Notes: generated by a model not told the origin, from the letters alone. A stretch of 64,000 nucleotides of DNA from Brachybacterium fresconis (GCF_017876515.1 NZ_JAGIOC010000001.1:2418001-2482000), one strand, 5' to 3'. Shown: positions 43,319-52,508, counted from the first letter of the stretch. A program made the numbers and translations.

Positions 43319-43390
43319 GGGGGTTCTCCTGGGGGTCGGACGGGGCGGACTGGGGACCGATGGGGCAAGCATCTCTCATCGCGCCGGCGG

Positions 43391-44068
43391 TCAGTTCTCG
43401 GCCGGCAGGGCCCCGCGCGGTGCGGTCAGGCGCTGGGTCACCAGCAGGACGAGGTCGAGCACGAGGGCGAGGGCGATCACCAGCAGGGAGCCGGCGATCA
43501 TCAGGGGATAGTCCTGGGAGCCGAGCCCCAGGAAGATGTAGCGCCCCAGTCCGCCGTTGCCGACGTAGGCGGCGAGCATGGCGGTGGCGACCACCTGCAT
43601 GGTCGCACCGCGGAAACCACCGATGATCAGCGGCATGCCCAGCGGGATCTCCACCTTCGCCAGGATCTGCCACTCCGTCATGCCCTGGGCGCGGGCGGCG
43701 TCGACGGTGGCGGGGTCCGCGGTCTCGACGGCGGAGTAGGCCCCGGCCAGCAGGGACGGCACCGCGAGGACGACGAAGGCCAGCAGTGGCGCGGTGAGCC
43801 CGAGACCCAGCAGCAGGGCGAACAGGGTGACCAGGCCCAGGGTGGGCAGGGCGCGAGCGGCGCCGGCGAGGGTGACGGCGATGCCCTTGCCGATCCCGGT
43901 ATGGCCCACCAGCAGCCCGACGGGGATCGCGATCAGCGCCGCGACCAGCACGCCGAGCACCGTGTACCCGAGGTGCTCGAGGGTGCGCATCGGGACACCG
44001 GAGGGGCCGGACCAGTGCACGGGGTCGGTGAGCCAGGCCAGGGCGTCGAGGAAGGGATTGCCGGTCAT
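43391..44068 (-). CDS. Osmoprotectant ABC permease 2 (OpuCD-like)
   Basis: 225 residues, about five membrane helices with the EAA loop YSAVETADPATVDAARAQGMTEWQILAKVEIPLGMPLIIGGFR. ALPTLGLVTLFALLLGLGLT and YVGNGGLGRYIFLGLG are OpuC/OsmW features. Start ATG shares a base with the preceding stop. Followed by a 72-bp gap to the binding protein. Confidence 0.9.
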   Translation of the reverse strand: MTGNPFLDALAWLTDPVHWSGPSGVPMRTLEHLGYTVLGVLVAALIAIPVGLLVGHTGIGKGIAVTLAGAARALPTLGLVTLFALLLGLGLTAPLLAFVVLAVPSLLAGAYSAVETADPATVDAARAQGMTEWQILAKVEIPLGMPLIIGGFRGATMQVVATAMLAAYVGNGGLGRYIFLGLGSQDYPLMIAGSLLVIALALVLDLVLLVTQRLTAPRGALPAEN

Positions 44069-44715
44069 CAGCGCCTCCCCGCCGTCGGCCGGGACCAGGG
44101 CATCAGCAGACGACCCAGTAGCACCAGCAAGGCGTCGATGACCAGGGCGAGCACGGCGGTGAGCACCACGCCGGCGGTGATCTCGGCGAGGATGCCGCGC
44201 CGGAAGCCGTCGACGAACAGCATTCCCAGGCTGGGGACGCCGAGCACGCCGCCGACGGTGACCAGCGAGATCGTGCTGACCGCGACCACGCGCACCCCGG
44301 CCAGCAGCACCGGGCCGGCCAGCGGCAGCTCCACGTGGAGGAAGCGGGCACCGGAGGCGTAGCCCTGGGCGGTCGCGGAGCTGAGCACGGTCCGGTCCAC
44401 GGAGCGGAAGGCGTCCGATGCCGCCGGCACCATCAGGGCGAGCCCGTACAGCGACAGGGCGATCGCGATGTTCAGGGGGCTGCGCACGCTGGTGCCGACG
44501 ATGCCGGGCAGCAGCACGAACAGCGGCAGGGAGGGGATCGCGTACAGCAGGCCGGAGGTGGTGGTCACGCCGGTGCGCAGCCAGCCGCGGGCGTTGGCGA
44601 GCTTCGCCAGCGGCAGCGAGAGGGCGAAGGCGATCAGGATCGGCGGCAGCGCCTGCAGCAGGTGGGAGCCGGTGTAGCCGGCGATCATGTCGAGGTTCTC
44701 GAGCACCCAGCTCAC
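44068..44715 (-). CDS. Osmoprotectant ABC permease 1 (OpuCB-like)
   Basis: 215 residues with AIPSLPLFVLLPGIVG, an EAA-like stretch VDRTVLSSATAQGYASGARFLHVELPLAGPVLLAGVR and SLVTVGGVLGVPSLGMLFVDG. Overlaps the ATPase stop by 4 bases (ATGA), and its stop overlaps the second permease. Confidence 0.9.
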   Translation of the reverse strand: MSWVLENLDMIAGYTGSHLLQALPPILIAFALSLPLAKLANARGWLRTGVTTTSGLLYAIPSLPLFVLLPGIVGTSVRSPLNIAIALSLYGLALMVPAASDAFRSVDRTVLSSATAQGYASGARFLHVELPLAGPVLLAGVRVVAVSTISLVTVGGVLGVPSLGMLFVDGFRRGILAEITAGVVLTAVLALVIDALLVLLGRLLMPWSRPTAGRR

Positions 44716-45605
44716 GAGGGGGTCTCCCCCGTCGGCAGCGCGTCCGGGGACTGTGCGTCCGGGGACTGCTCGCCCGGGGACCGCCCGAGCACCCCGGCGG
44801 CGCGCCCGTCGGCGTCCACCACGATGTCGCGTCCGTCGACCCGTTCGACGTGCAGGGTGCGTGTGCCGCGGTCGGCGCCGACGAAGCTGGCCACGAAGTC
44901 GTCGGCCGGTTCGGCGAGGATCTCCTGCGGGGTGCCGACCTGCGCGATGATCCCGCCGGGCCGGAGGATCACGACGCGATCGCCGACCAGGAAGGCCTCG
45001 TCGATGTCGTGGGTGACGAAGACGATCGTCTTCTTCAGGTCCCGCTGCAGGTGCAGCAGCTCCTGCTGCAGCTCGCGGCGGACGATGGGGTCGACGGCGC
45101 CGAAGGGCTCGTCCATCAGCAGGATGTTGGGGTCGGCGGCGAGGCCGCGGGCGACGCCGACGCGCTGCTGCTGGCCGCCGGAGAGCTGCCAGGGGTAGCG
45201 CCTGCCGAGCGCGGCGTCCAGGCCGACGGTCTCCATCAGCTCGCCGGCGCGGGTGCGGGCGTCGCGCCGGGAGCTGCCGCGCAGCACCGGGACCGTGGTG
45301 ATGTTGTCGAGCACGGTGTGATGCGGGAGCAGTCCGGAGGCCTGCATGACGTAGCCGATGCTGCGGCGCAGCTGCACGGGGTCCAGGCTCGCCACGTCGT
45401 CGCCGTCGATGTGGACGCGACCCGAGGTGGGGTCGACCATGCGGTTGACCATGCGCATCAGGGTCGTCTTGCCGGATCCGGAGGTGCCCACCAGCACGAC
45501 GGATTCGTGCGAGGCGACCTCGAGGCTGAAGTCCTCGACGGCCAGCGTCCCGCCCGGATACTCCTTGCGGACGTTCTCGAATCCGATCACGGCCTTGCTC
45601 CCCAT
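44712..45605 (-). CDS. Osmoprotectant ABC ATPase (OpuCA/ProV-like)
   Basis: 297 residues: IGFENVRKEYPGGTLAVED, Walker A GTSGSGKTTLMRMVNRM, Q-loop YVMQASGLLPHHTVLDN, signature [16 protein letters not shown], Walker B ILLMDEPFGAVDP, H-loop FVTHDIDEAFLVGD. IGYVMQ and the MVNRMVDPTSG run are typical of the quaternary-amine subfamily. Only one half of a CBS-like C-terminal extension (about 45 residues) is present, ahead of an acidic tail with short AQSPDAL repeats. First gene of the importer operon. Confidence 0.9.
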   Translation of the reverse strand: MGSKAVIGFENVRKEYPGGTLAVEDFSLEVASHESVVLVGTSGSGKTTLMRMVNRMVDPTSGRVHIDGDDVASLDPVQLRRSIGYVMQASGLLPHHTVLDNITTVPVLRGSSRRDARTRAGELMETVGLDAALGRRYPWQLSGGQQQRVGVARGLAADPNILLMDEPFGAVDPIVRRELQQELLHLQRDLKKTIVFVTHDIDEAFLVGDRVVILRPGGIIAQVGTPQEILAEPADDFVASFVGADRGTRTLHVERVDGRDIVVDADGRAAGVLGRSPGEQSPDAQSPDALPTGETPS

Positions 45606-45776
45606 CGGGTCGTCGTACGCAGCGGTGTGCGGCGGGCAGTGGTCCAGGTCCCCGGGCCGCAGCGCGACGGACCGTCGCGGGCCGGCCAGGAGATCCGGTG
45701 CGATCGACCCTATGTCATCGGTCCGACGTCGCAGCGCCCATCGGGACAGTCCCGCCCGATCGGTCGGCCCGGACGT

Positions 45777-46589
45777 TCAGCGCCCGGGATCCTCGAGTGC
45801 CGGCCGCACCCCGGCGCTGAGGTCGGAGCGCTGGATCACCAGCGCCTGCCGTTCACCCACCTCGAGGTAGCCGGTCTGCGGGATCCCGGTGGAGGCGACG
45901 ATGACGCGGTCGGCGTCGATCCGGTAGCGCAGGGCGTACATGTCGACCTTCTGATGACGCGCCGCCTGCGTCGGATCGTGCTGCTGGTACGCGACCATCT
46001 CGTCGGGCGTCATCACCAGGCAGTTCAGCGCCTCGGGCACCCGGAGGCCGTGCTGCAGGCACAGGTCGGTCAGCTCGGCCGCAGCGCGCTGGACCGCGGT
46101 GGTGAGGTCGGCCTCGCGCTGGTGGAGCGTGATCAGGGAGAAGAACAGCTCGGAGTCGGTGGTGCCCTCGGGGGTGGGGCCGCCGCGGGCCAGGATCGCA
46201 TCGCGAAGCGGGTCGGTGAGGTCGAACTGGCCGTTGTGCGCGAAGACCGTCTCGCCCTCGCGGAAGGGGTGGGTGTTGGCGATCCGCAGCGGCAGACCGG
46301 GGCTGGCGCGGCGCAGGTGCACGAGCATCATCGGGCCGCGGGCGGCGGCGACCGCCTCCCGGTAGGCGGCGGATTCGCGGGCGACGTCGAGGTGACGGCG
46401 GATCTGCGGCCGACGGGGGTTGGCGAGCGGCGCCGGGCGCTCGCTGGGAACGTCCTCGTCGTCGAACCAGCTCACTCCCCAGCCGTCGCGGTGGATCTCG
46501 GACTGGGCGGTGAAGGGTTCGATCTCCTGCGCGACCGCCCGGTCCAGGGCGATGGGGTCGCGGGAGACGACGCCGAGCAGACGGCACAT
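45777..46589 (-). CDS. Class II glutamine amidotransferase domain protein
   Basis: 270 residues starting MCRLLGVVSRDPI, with Cys2 as the Ntn nucleophile; HRDGWGVSWFDDEDV, MMLVHLRRAS, NTHPFREGETVFAHNGQFD and GTTDSELFFSLITLHQ are the glutaminase-pocket motifs found in EgtC/YafJ-type proteins. It could hydrolyse a gamma-glutamyl amide (EgtC-like), but no ergothioneine genes are nearby. Lies between the osmoprotectant and glutamate importers on the same strand, with short-repeat DNA just upstream. Confidence 0.87.
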   Translation of the reverse strand: MCRLLGVVSRDPIALDRAVAQEIEPFTAQSEIHRDGWGVSWFDDEDVPSERPAPLANPRRPQIRRHLDVARESAAYREAVAAARGPMMLVHLRRASPGLPLRIANTHPFREGETVFAHNGQFDLTDPLRDAILARGGPTPEGTTDSELFFSLITLHQREADLTTAVQRAAAELTDLCLQHGLRVPEALNCLVMTPDEMVAYQQHDPTQAARHQKVDMYALRYRIDADRVIVASTGIPQTGYLEVGERQALVIQRSDLSAGVRPALEDPGR

Positions 46590-46627
46590 GGCGGATCCGG
46601 CTTTCTCTGAGCGGGTGGGGACGGGTC

Positions 46628-46692
46628 GGCACCGGCGGGCGGGACGGCACCGGCGGGCGGGACGGCGCCGGCGGGCGGGACGGCGCCGGCGC
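46628..46692. repeat. 18-bp tandem repeat, about 3.6 units
   Basis: Units GGCACCGGCGGGCGGGAC at 46628 and 46646, and GGCGCCGGCGGGCGGGAC at 46664, followed by a partial unit, fill the gap between gluD and the amidotransferase gene. Noncoding. Confidence 0.8.
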
Positions 46693-46716
46693 CGACCCGC
46701 GGGCGGCCGCGGCGGC

Positions 46717-47556
46717 TCAGCCGGCGGTCGCGCGTGCCTTCATGCGGGCATCGAGCGCGAGCGCGATGCGGGTGAGCAGGAAGTTCAGCACGATGTAGAT
46801 GACGGAGACGACCACGTATGTCTGCACCAGGTAGCGGGTGATCGACACCATCGTCTTGCCCTGGAACTGGAGCTCGTTGAAGCTGACCACGTAGCCGAGG
46901 GTTGAATCCTTCAGCAGCGTGACCAGGGCGAGGATCAGACTGGGCAGCACCAGACGCACCGCCTGCGGCAGGATCACGTGGACCAGGGAGTCGCGTCTGC
47001 TCAGCCCGATCGCCGCGGCGGCCTCGTGCTGACCGCGATCGACCGCCTTGATGCCGGCGCGGAACACCTCGGCGGTGGTCGCCGAGGAGACCAGGATCAT
47101 CGGGATGACCAGCATCCAGAACCGGGGAAAGGTGACGCCGAAAGCGGGCAGGGCCAGCAGGAACGCGTAGACGACCAGCAGCATCGGGATCCCGCGGAAG
47201 AACTCGATCCAGGTGGCGGCCGCCGCGCTCAGCGCCGTGAACCGCGAGAGGCGGGCCAGGGACAGCAGCAGGCCGAAGGGGAAGGCGACCACGGCGGCGA
47301 CGGCGGTGACCTGCAGGGTCCCCACGAGGCCGCGGCCGAGGAAGGCGAGGTAGTCGGCCCGCAGGTAGACGACCCACTTGTTCGGGTCGAGCTGGTCGTT
47401 CTTGGCGAACTGCCACAGCCCACCGGCGATCAGGGCCAGGATGACCAGCGAGCTGAGCACCGACAGCAGCAGGATGCGGCGGCGCCCCTTCGGGCCGGGG
47501 GCGTCGAAGAGCACCTGGGTGGCGGCAGCGGACGAGGCTCTCGTCGACGCGCTCAT
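46717..47556 (-). CDS. gluD: Glutamate-type ABC permease (GluD-like)
   Basis: 279 residues: N-terminal helix, then LVGTLQVTAVAAVVAFPFGLLLSLA and the EAA loop EVFRAGIKAVDRGQHEAAAAIGLSRRDSLVHVILPQAVRL, with LKDSTLGYVVSFNELQ as in polar amino acid permeases. The ATG overlaps the gluC stop by 4 bases. Order ATPase, binding protein, permease, permease equals gluABCD of Corynebacterium. Confidence 0.88.
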   Translation of the reverse strand: MSASTRASSAAATQVLFDAPGPKGRRRILLLSVLSSLVILALIAGGLWQFAKNDQLDPNKWVVYLRADYLAFLGRGLVGTLQVTAVAAVVAFPFGLLLSLARLSRFTALSAAAATWIEFFRGIPMLLVVYAFLLALPAFGVTFPRFWMLVIPMILVSSATTAEVFRAGIKAVDRGQHEAAAAIGLSRRDSLVHVILPQAVRLVLPSLILALVTLLKDSTLGYVVSFNELQFQGKTMVSITRYLVQTYVVVSVIYIVLNFLLTRIALALDARMKARATAG

Positions 47557-48251
47557 GCCTGCGCTCCTGCGGCCACGTCCAGCGTCTTGCGGTCCCGGCC
47601 GCCCGCGTGGCCGTCCGGGGAGACGGCGCGCTCGAGGGCTCCGCCGAGAGCGGCGCCGCCGAGGGACATCCCGAGGTAGACGGCGCCTGCCACCAGGAAC
47701 ATCAGCACGGCCTGCGCGTACTGGATGTTGAGAGTCTGCGTGACCCAGGTGATCTCGCTGACGGCGATCGCCGAGCACAGCGCCGAGCCGATCACGGTGC
47801 CGATGAACACGTTCACCAGCGGCTGGATCATGCTGCGGAAGGCCTGCGGGAGCACCACGAAGCGCAGGGTTCCGAAGAAGCCGAGCCCGATGGAGCGGGC
47901 CGCCTCGGCGTGGCCGACGGGCACGGTGTTGATGCCCGAGCGCACGTTCTCGCAGACGAAGGCGGCCGAGGAGAGGGTCAGGCCCAGCACGCCGCACCAG
48001 AAGTAGGGCAGGCGCAGGCCGACGTCGGGCAGGCCGAAGGCGATCAGGATCAGCAGGCTCAGCAGCGGGATGTTGCGGAAGATCTCGACGTAGACCGTCG
48101 CCGCCCAGCGCAGGGGTGGGATCGGGCTGACGCGGCACACCGCCAGGGCGGTGCCGACGATCAGGGCGAGCACGTAGCCGAGCAGGGTCAGCGCGACGGT
48201 GTACCCGATGCCGCGCAGCAGCAGGGGGATGTTCTCGACGATGGCTTCCAT
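47553..48251 (-). CDS. gluC: Glutamate-type ABC permease (GluC-like)
   Basis: 232 residues, His/Glu/Gln-family permease: GIGYTVALTLLGYVLALIVGTALAV, EIFRNIPLLSLLILIAFGLP, ENVRSGINTVPVGHAEAARSIGLGFFGTLRFVVLPQAFR. Second permease of the glutamate importer, separated from the binding protein by 134 bp containing a strong hairpin. Confidence 0.88.
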   Translation of the reverse strand: MEAIVENIPLLLRGIGYTVALTLLGYVLALIVGTALAVCRVSPIPPLRWAATVYVEIFRNIPLLSLLILIAFGLPDVGLRLPYFWCGVLGLTLSSAAFVCENVRSGINTVPVGHAEAARSIGLGFFGTLRFVVLPQAFRSMIQPLVNVFIGTVIGSALCSAIAVSEITWVTQTLNIQYAQAVLMFLVAGAVYLGMSLGGAALGGALERAVSPDGHAGGRDRKTLDVAAGAQA

Positions 48252-48342
48252 GCGGGGCCTCTCGGTACGGGCGGGGTCGGCGGGCGGAGCCGGTCGTCAT
48301 GCCTGACAGCGGAATGGCCGCCGGGCTGCCGACCGGGGCGGC

Positions 48343-48377
48343 CGACGGGACGCGCCCCCAGGGGCGGCGTCCCGTCG
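48343..48377 (-). terminator. Hairpin between gluB and gluC
   Basis: CGACGGGACGC pairs with GCGTCCCGTCG, closing an inner GCCCC/GGGGC stem. It begins 9 bp after the gluB stop inside the operon, the position where many importers attenuate transcription or protect binding-protein mRNA so that the binding protein is made in excess. Confidence 0.65.
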
Positions 48378-48385
48378 TCGGCGGA

Positions 48386-49363
48386 TCAGACGGGCAGGTC
48401 GCCGGGCGTCGGCGGCTCGGGGGCCTCACCGTCGATGACGTCGCCGATGGTGGCGGTCCACAGCGCCTTCCAGGTGCCGGAGTCGATGATCTCCTGCAGG
48501 AAGGTGTTCACGAACTCGAGGGCGTCCTCGTTCTCCTGGGACAGCCCGATGCCGTAGGGGTCGTCGACGAAGGGCTCGCCGACCACGGTGACGTCGGGGT
48601 CGGCCTTGGAGTTGCCCAGCAGCACACCCTGGTCCAGGACGTAGGCGTCGGAGCGTCCCTGTTTCAGCGCGGCCACGCAGGATTCGTTGTCCGGGAGGGT
48701 CTGGACGTCCGCCGGGTCCGTCACGTAGTCCTCGATCGCCTGGATTCCGGTGGAGTTCGCCTGGGTGACCAGCTTCAGCCCGGTGAGGTCCTCGGGGCCG
48801 GAGATCGTGTCCTTGTCCTCGGTGCGCACCTGGATCGCGGTGCCGGAGAGGTAGTAGGGGCCGGCGAAGTTGATGACCTCGAGGCGCTCGGGAGTGATCG
48901 AGTAGGTGGCGATCACGCAGTCCACGGTGCCGTTCTCGACCATGGTCTCGCGGGTCTCGACGGTGGTGTCGATGTATTCGACCTTCTCCACCCCGCCCTC
49001 GCCGAGGATGTACTGGGCCAGCAGCTGGGTGATGCCGGCGTCGAAGCCGGTGGGCTCGCCTCCGGTGGTGCTGGCCAGGGAGAAGACCTGGTTGGCGAGG
49101 GTTCCGCCGCGGACCAGCTTGCCATTGTCCTTGATGGCGCTGGCCCAGGTGCTCGCGGAGACGACGTCGTCGGCCGCGATGGGGCCGGAGGCGATGGCGT
49201 CTCCGTAGGGGCTGCCCTCGCCGCCGCCGTCGGACGCGCCGCCGCCGAGGTCGGGACCGGCACCGGTGTCGGAGGAGCAGGCGGCCAGGGCCGCGCCGAA
49301 CGGCAGGGCGGCGGCCGCGGCGACGACGGCGCGACGACCGGGTCGGGAGGTGGTGGGGGTCAT
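48386..49363 (-). CDS. gluB: Glutamate-type ABC binding lipoprotein (GluB-like)
   Basis: 325 residues: signal peptide with RR motif, lipobox LAAC near residue 28, a Gly-rich linker, then a type 3 binding domain (FDAGITQLLAQYILGEGGVE, TRETMVENGTVDCVIATYSITPERLEVINFAGPYYLSG, GPEDLTGLKLVTQANSTGIQAIEDYV) typical of glutamate/aspartate binding proteins. Between the ATPase and permease genes of the gluABCD cluster. Confidence 0.88.
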   Translation of the reverse strand: MTPTTSRPGRRAVVAAAAALPFGAALAACSSDTGAGPDLGGGASDGGGEGSPYGDAIASGPIAADDVVSASTWASAIKDNGKLVRGGTLANQVFSLASTTGGEPTGFDAGITQLLAQYILGEGGVEKVEYIDTTVETRETMVENGTVDCVIATYSITPERLEVINFAGPYYLSGTAIQVRTEDKDTISGPEDLTGLKLVTQANSTGIQAIEDYVTDPADVQTLPDNESCVAALKQGRSDAYVLDQGVLLGNSKADPDVTVVGEPFVDDPYGIGLSQENEDALEFVNTFLQEIIDSGTWKALWTATIGDVIDGEAPEPPTPGDLPV

Positions 49364-49506
49364 GGATCTCTCCGATTCTTCAGGCGCTCCGGACGGAACG
49401 GCGGGTGGCCGACGGGTGGCCGACGGATGGTGGGCCGACGAGCGGTGGGAGGGTGCGGGTGGTCAGGTGCGGGGATGAGCGGGTGCTGTGGCCGGGAAGG
49501 CTGTGA

Positions 49507-50409
49507 TCAGTGGGCGAGGATCTTGCTGAGGAAGGCCTGGGCGCGGTCGCTGCGCGGAGCGGTGAAGAACTCCTCCGGCTCCCCCTGCTCGACGATCTCG
49601 CCCTCGTCCATGTAGACCACGCGGTCGCAGACGTGGCGGGCGAAGCCCATCTCATGGGTGACCACGAGCATGGTCATGCCCTGCTCGGCGAGCTCGGTCA
49701 TCACGTCGAGGACCTCGTTGATGACCTCGGGATCCAGCGCCGAGGTGGGCTCGTCGAAGAGCATCGCCTTGGGCTTCATGGCCAGGGCGCGGGCGATCGC
49801 CACGCGCTGCTGCTGACCGCCGGACAGGGCGGTGGGAAGGGAGCTCGCCTTGTCGGCCAGGCCCACCCGCTCGAGCAGCTCCCGGGCCTGCTGGTCGGCG
49901 TCCGCCTTGCTGAGGCCGCGCACCCGCCGCGGGCCCAGGGTGACGTTGTCGATCGCCTTCAGGTGCGGGAAGAGGTTGAAGGCCTGGAAGACCATGCCGA
50001 CGTCGCTGCGCAGCTTGGTGAGCTCCTTGCCCTCCTCGGGCAGCAGCTCGCCGTCGATCGTGATCTCGCCGTGGGTGATGGTCTCCAGGCGGTTCAGGCA
50101 GCGGCACAGGGTGGACTTGCCGGAGCCGGAGGCGCCGATCAGCGCCACCACCTCGCCGCGACGGATGTCGAGGTCGATGTTCTTCAGCGCCTGGAAGTCG
50201 CCGAAGAACTTGTCGACGCCGCGCGCCGAGATCAGGGGCTCGCCGATCTGCTGGGACGGGCCGGGCGCGTCCCGTGCGGACGAACCGGGCGCGTCCCGTG
50301 CGGACGAACCGGGCGCGTCCCGTGCGGACGAACCGGGCGCGGTGGTCCGCGCTCGGTGCGCCGTCGGCTTCGCGTCCTGCGCCCCCGAGGACGCGCTGCT
50401 CTCGTTCAT
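49507..50409 (-). CDS. gluA: Glutamate-type ABC ATPase (GluA-like)
   Basis: 300 residues; core ATPase from about residue 58: [23 protein letters not shown], Walker [76 protein letters not shown]. The first ~57 residues are non-conserved, with three exact 8-residue repeats APGSSARD; a start at a later codon is possible. First gene of the importer operon. Confidence 0.88.
   Translation of the reverse strand: MNESSASSGAQDAKPTAHRARTTAPGSSARDAPGSSARDAPGSSARDAPGPSQQIGEPLISARGVDKFFGDFQALKNIDLDIRRGEVVALIGASGSGKSTLCRCLNRLETITHGEITIDGELLPEEGKELTKLRSDVGMVFQAFNLFPHLKAIDNVTLGPRRVRGLSKADADQQARELLERVGLADKASSLPTALSGGQQQRVAIARALAMKPKAMLFDEPTSALDPEVINEVLDVMTELAEQGMTMLVVTHEMGFARHVCDRVVYMDEGEIVEQGEPEEFFTAPRSDRAQAFLSKILAH
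50263..50334 (-). repeat. 24-bp tandem repeat, 3 exact units, in gluA N-terminus
   Basis: GGGCGCGTCCCGTGCGGACGAACC-type units at 50263, 50287 and 50311, identical to one another, encode [12 protein letters not shown] repeats. Exact identity suggests recent expansion. Confidence 0.85.
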
Positions 50410-50569
50410 GGTCCGAGAATGCGCGTACGGGCGACGTCTGTCCAGATCACGACACGACAGACCACATGTCGGAACGATTTCGTGACCAGCGGCAGGGCCT
50501 CCGCGCCCCGATCCCATGCCGCCGCGCGCTCACCCGGGCCGTCGCCGCCAGCGCTCACCCGGGCCGTCG
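50410..50569. other. Upstream region of gluA
   Basis: Contains the gluA promoter region (no convincing consensus pair seen) and a duplicated 25-bp sequence GCGCTCACCCGGGCCGTCGC... at 50526 and 50551. No gene is supportable here. Confidence 0.5.
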
Positions 50570-50674
50570 CCGCCGGACCTCGCACCGCCGGACCTCGCGC
50601 CGCCGGTCCTCGCGCTGTCGGACCTCGCGCCGCCGGTCCTCGCGCTGTCGGACCTCGCGCTGTCGGACCTCGCA
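50570..50674. repeat. 15-bp tandem repeat, 7 units
   Basis: Seven 15-bp units of two alternating types, CCGCCGGACCTCGCG and CTGTCGGACCTCGCG, at 50570, 50585, 50600, 50615, 50630, 50645 and 50660. Noncoding, between gluA and the kinase gene; the last unit merges into the hairpin arm at 50670. Confidence 0.85.
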
Positions 50675-50745
50675 TCCACCGGCGCCATACGAGCAGGCAG
50701 CGCCCTATGAGCGGCAGGTTGCTCGTAGAGCGCCAGTGGATGCGA
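50670..50745 (-). terminator. Long imperfect hairpin after ThiD/PdxK-type kinase
   Basis: 26-bp arms (50670-50695 and 50720-50745) with three mismatches around a 24-base loop, 66 bp past the kinase stop on the minus strand. Arms contain TCGCATCCA...GGCGCC and complements. No T-run. Confidence 0.65.
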
Positions 50746-50811
50746 CAAGCCCCGCGGGCGCCTGCCCCAAGCGCACTCTCAGCCCGGTCGCCACACCGCC
50801 CGAGCGTGCCC

Positions 50812-51612
50812 TCAGCTCTGGTAGGCGCCCTGGTAGACGGCCTCGAAGGGGGCGTGGCCGCCCTGGCGGTGCTCGATGGAGCTGGTGACGATGTCCTTGG
50901 CCACGCGGGCGGCCTCGAGCGGGCTCGCGCCCTTGGCGAGCTCGGCGGTGACGGCAGCGGCCAGGGTGCACCCGGCGCCGGAGACCCGCTCCTGGCCGAT
51001 CTTGGGGCTGCGCAGCTCGACAGTCTGCTCGCCGTCGTGGAACACGTCCACCGCGTCCTCGCCCTCGAGCACCACACCGCCCTTGGCCAGCACGATCACA
51101 TCGAAGGTCTCGTGGATGCGGCGTGCCGCCTCGGTGAGGTCCTCGACGGAATCGATGCTCTCCATCCCGGACAGCGAGAGCGCCTCGAAGTGATTGGGCG
51201 TCACGAAGGTGGCCAGCGGGAGGATCTGCTCCTTGAGCGCGTTGTCCGTGTCCAGGGCGGCGCCGGGCTCCTGGCCCTTGCAGATCAGCACGGGATCCAG
51301 CACGACGTTCGTGAACGAGCGCTCCTCGAGCGAGGTGGCGACCGTGTCGATCGTGGCGGGAGTGCCGAGCATGCCGATCTTCACCGTGTCGATGTCGTGC
51401 ACCGCGGTGGTGGCCTCGATCTGGTCGGCGATCACCTGCGGCTCGACGGGCACGAAGCGGTGCGCCCAGTCGTTGCTCGGGTCGAAGGAGACGATGCAGG
51501 TCAGGGCGGCGGTGCCGAAGGTTCCGAGCTGGTGGAACGTCTTCAGGTCGGTCTGCGCTCCGGCACCTCCGGTGGTCTCGGAGCCGGCGATGGTGAGGGC
51601 GACGTGGGTCAT
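50812..51612 (-). CDS. PfkB-type hydroxymethylpyrimidine/pyridoxine kinase
   Basis: 266 residues: N-terminal LTIAGSETTGGAGAQTDLKTFHQLGTFG (ThiD/PdxK signature), KIGMLGTPATID, VLDPVLICKGQE, VTPNHFEALSLSG and the anion hole GAGCTLAAAVTAELAKG. It phosphorylates either HMP(-P) in thiamin synthesis or pyridoxine/pyridoxal in B6 salvage. The Bacillus-type PdxK resembles this form; no thi genes are nearby and no TPP riboswitch is visible upstream, favouring B6 salvage mildly. Divergent from the GtrA gene. Confidence 0.85.
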   Translation of the reverse strand: MTHVALTIAGSETTGGAGAQTDLKTFHQLGTFGTAALTCIVSFDPSNDWAHRFVPVEPQVIADQIEATTAVHDIDTVKIGMLGTPATIDTVATSLEERSFTNVVLDPVLICKGQEPGAALDTDNALKEQILPLATFVTPNHFEALSLSGMESIDSVEDLTEAARRIHETFDVIVLAKGGVVLEGEDAVDVFHDGEQTVELRSPKIGQERVSGAGCTLAAAVTAELAKGASPLEAARVAKDIVTSSIEHRQGGHAPFEAVYQGAYQS

Positions 51613-51850
51613 GAGATCTCTTCCTGCGCGATGGTCATGGGGCGCCGCCAGCGGATCGGGCCCGGATGGGCCGAGTCCCCACGGTGTGCCGAAGGGTTGA
51701 CGCGGCGGCCGTGACCGCGCGCTCCCAGGGCGCCGACTTCCGGTCGGACCCGTCGCAACGGTCGCACCGCACGCGCCCGGGGCTCAGCGGGACGTTGTGA
51801 GGTCCCTCCGACCCGTCGCGGCGGCAGGACGTCGATCCTAACGCCTCGGG

Positions 51851-51863
51851 TACAGTGCCGGGC
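51851..51863 (+). promoter_or_regulatory. Leaderless-type -10 element of GtrA gene
   Basis: TACAGT followed by seven bases and GTG. Six- to eight-base spacing places the transcription start at or next to the start codon, common in actinobacteria. Confidence 0.6.
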
Positions 51864-52400
51864 GTGCTGACGCCCGACCCGCAGGCGGAGATCGCGGACC
51901 CCACCCGGCCCGCGCCCTCCCCCACGCCTCAGCGCACCGGGATCCGCGCCTCTCTGCGCGCCCTGCTCGACGAGCACCTGGCCTCCACCGTGAAGTTCCT
52001 GCTGGTCGGCGGGATCGTGTTCCTGCTGGATGCCGCGATGTACAACGTGCTGGTGTTCTGGCACCCCACGGACGGCTGGGGCGAGGGCCTCATGCACCAC
52101 AACCCGCTGACGGCGAAGGTGCTCACGATCGGCGCCGCCTCGTGCCTGACGTACCTGGGCAATCGGCTGTGGACCTTCGGCGACCGCCCGCGCCCGGACA
52201 CGACCCGCTCGATCATGCTGTTCATCCTGGTCAACGTGATCGCCTCCGGCTTGCAGCTCTCCTGTCTGGGCTTCTCGCGATATGTGCTGGGGCTCGACTC
52301 GCTGCTGGCCGACAACATCTCCGGCACCCTCATCGGCCAGGCCGTCTCGACCTCCTTCCGGTACGTCACCTACGGACGCTTCGTCTTCCCCCGCCGCTGA
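51864..52400 (+). CDS. GtrA-family membrane protein
   Basis: 178 residues with four membrane helices: STVKFLLVGGIVFLLDAAMYNVLVFW, VLTIGAASCLTYLGNRLWTFG, IMLFILVNVIASGLQLSCL, and FRYVTYGRFVFPRR at the end. GtrA proteins help flip polyprenyl-linked sugars for cell-envelope polysaccharide. Start GTG at 51864 is preferred over GTG 51855 because a -10 TACAGT (51851-51856) lies 7 bases ahead, indicating a leaderless transcript. A hairpin at 52509 follows. Confidence 0.85.
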   Translation: MLTPDPQAEIADPTRPAPSPTPQRTGIRASLRALLDEHLASTVKFLLVGGIVFLLDAAMYNVLVFWHPTDGWGEGLMHHNPLTAKVLTIGAASCLTYLGNRLWTFGDRPRPDTTRSIMLFILVNVIASGLQLSCLGFSRYVLGLDSLLADNISGTLIGQAVSTSFRYVTYGRFVFPRR

Positions 52401-52508
52401 ACCCGTCGGTGAACCCGTCGGTGAGCCCGCAGCTGGACCCGGTGAGCCCGCAGCTGGGTCGGCCGACGGGGTGACCCCGCCGTCGGATCCGAGTCCGGCC
52501 ACCGCCGA

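Noticed and set aside
50570..50674. CRISPR or small coding repeat
   Set aside because: 15-bp direct repeats without spacers; frames through them are unsupported low-complexity.
51613..51863. Possible TPP riboswitch upstream of the ThiD/PdxK-type kinase
   Set aside because: Neither the CUGAGA nor the ACCUGAU core is present on the minus strand in the leader region.
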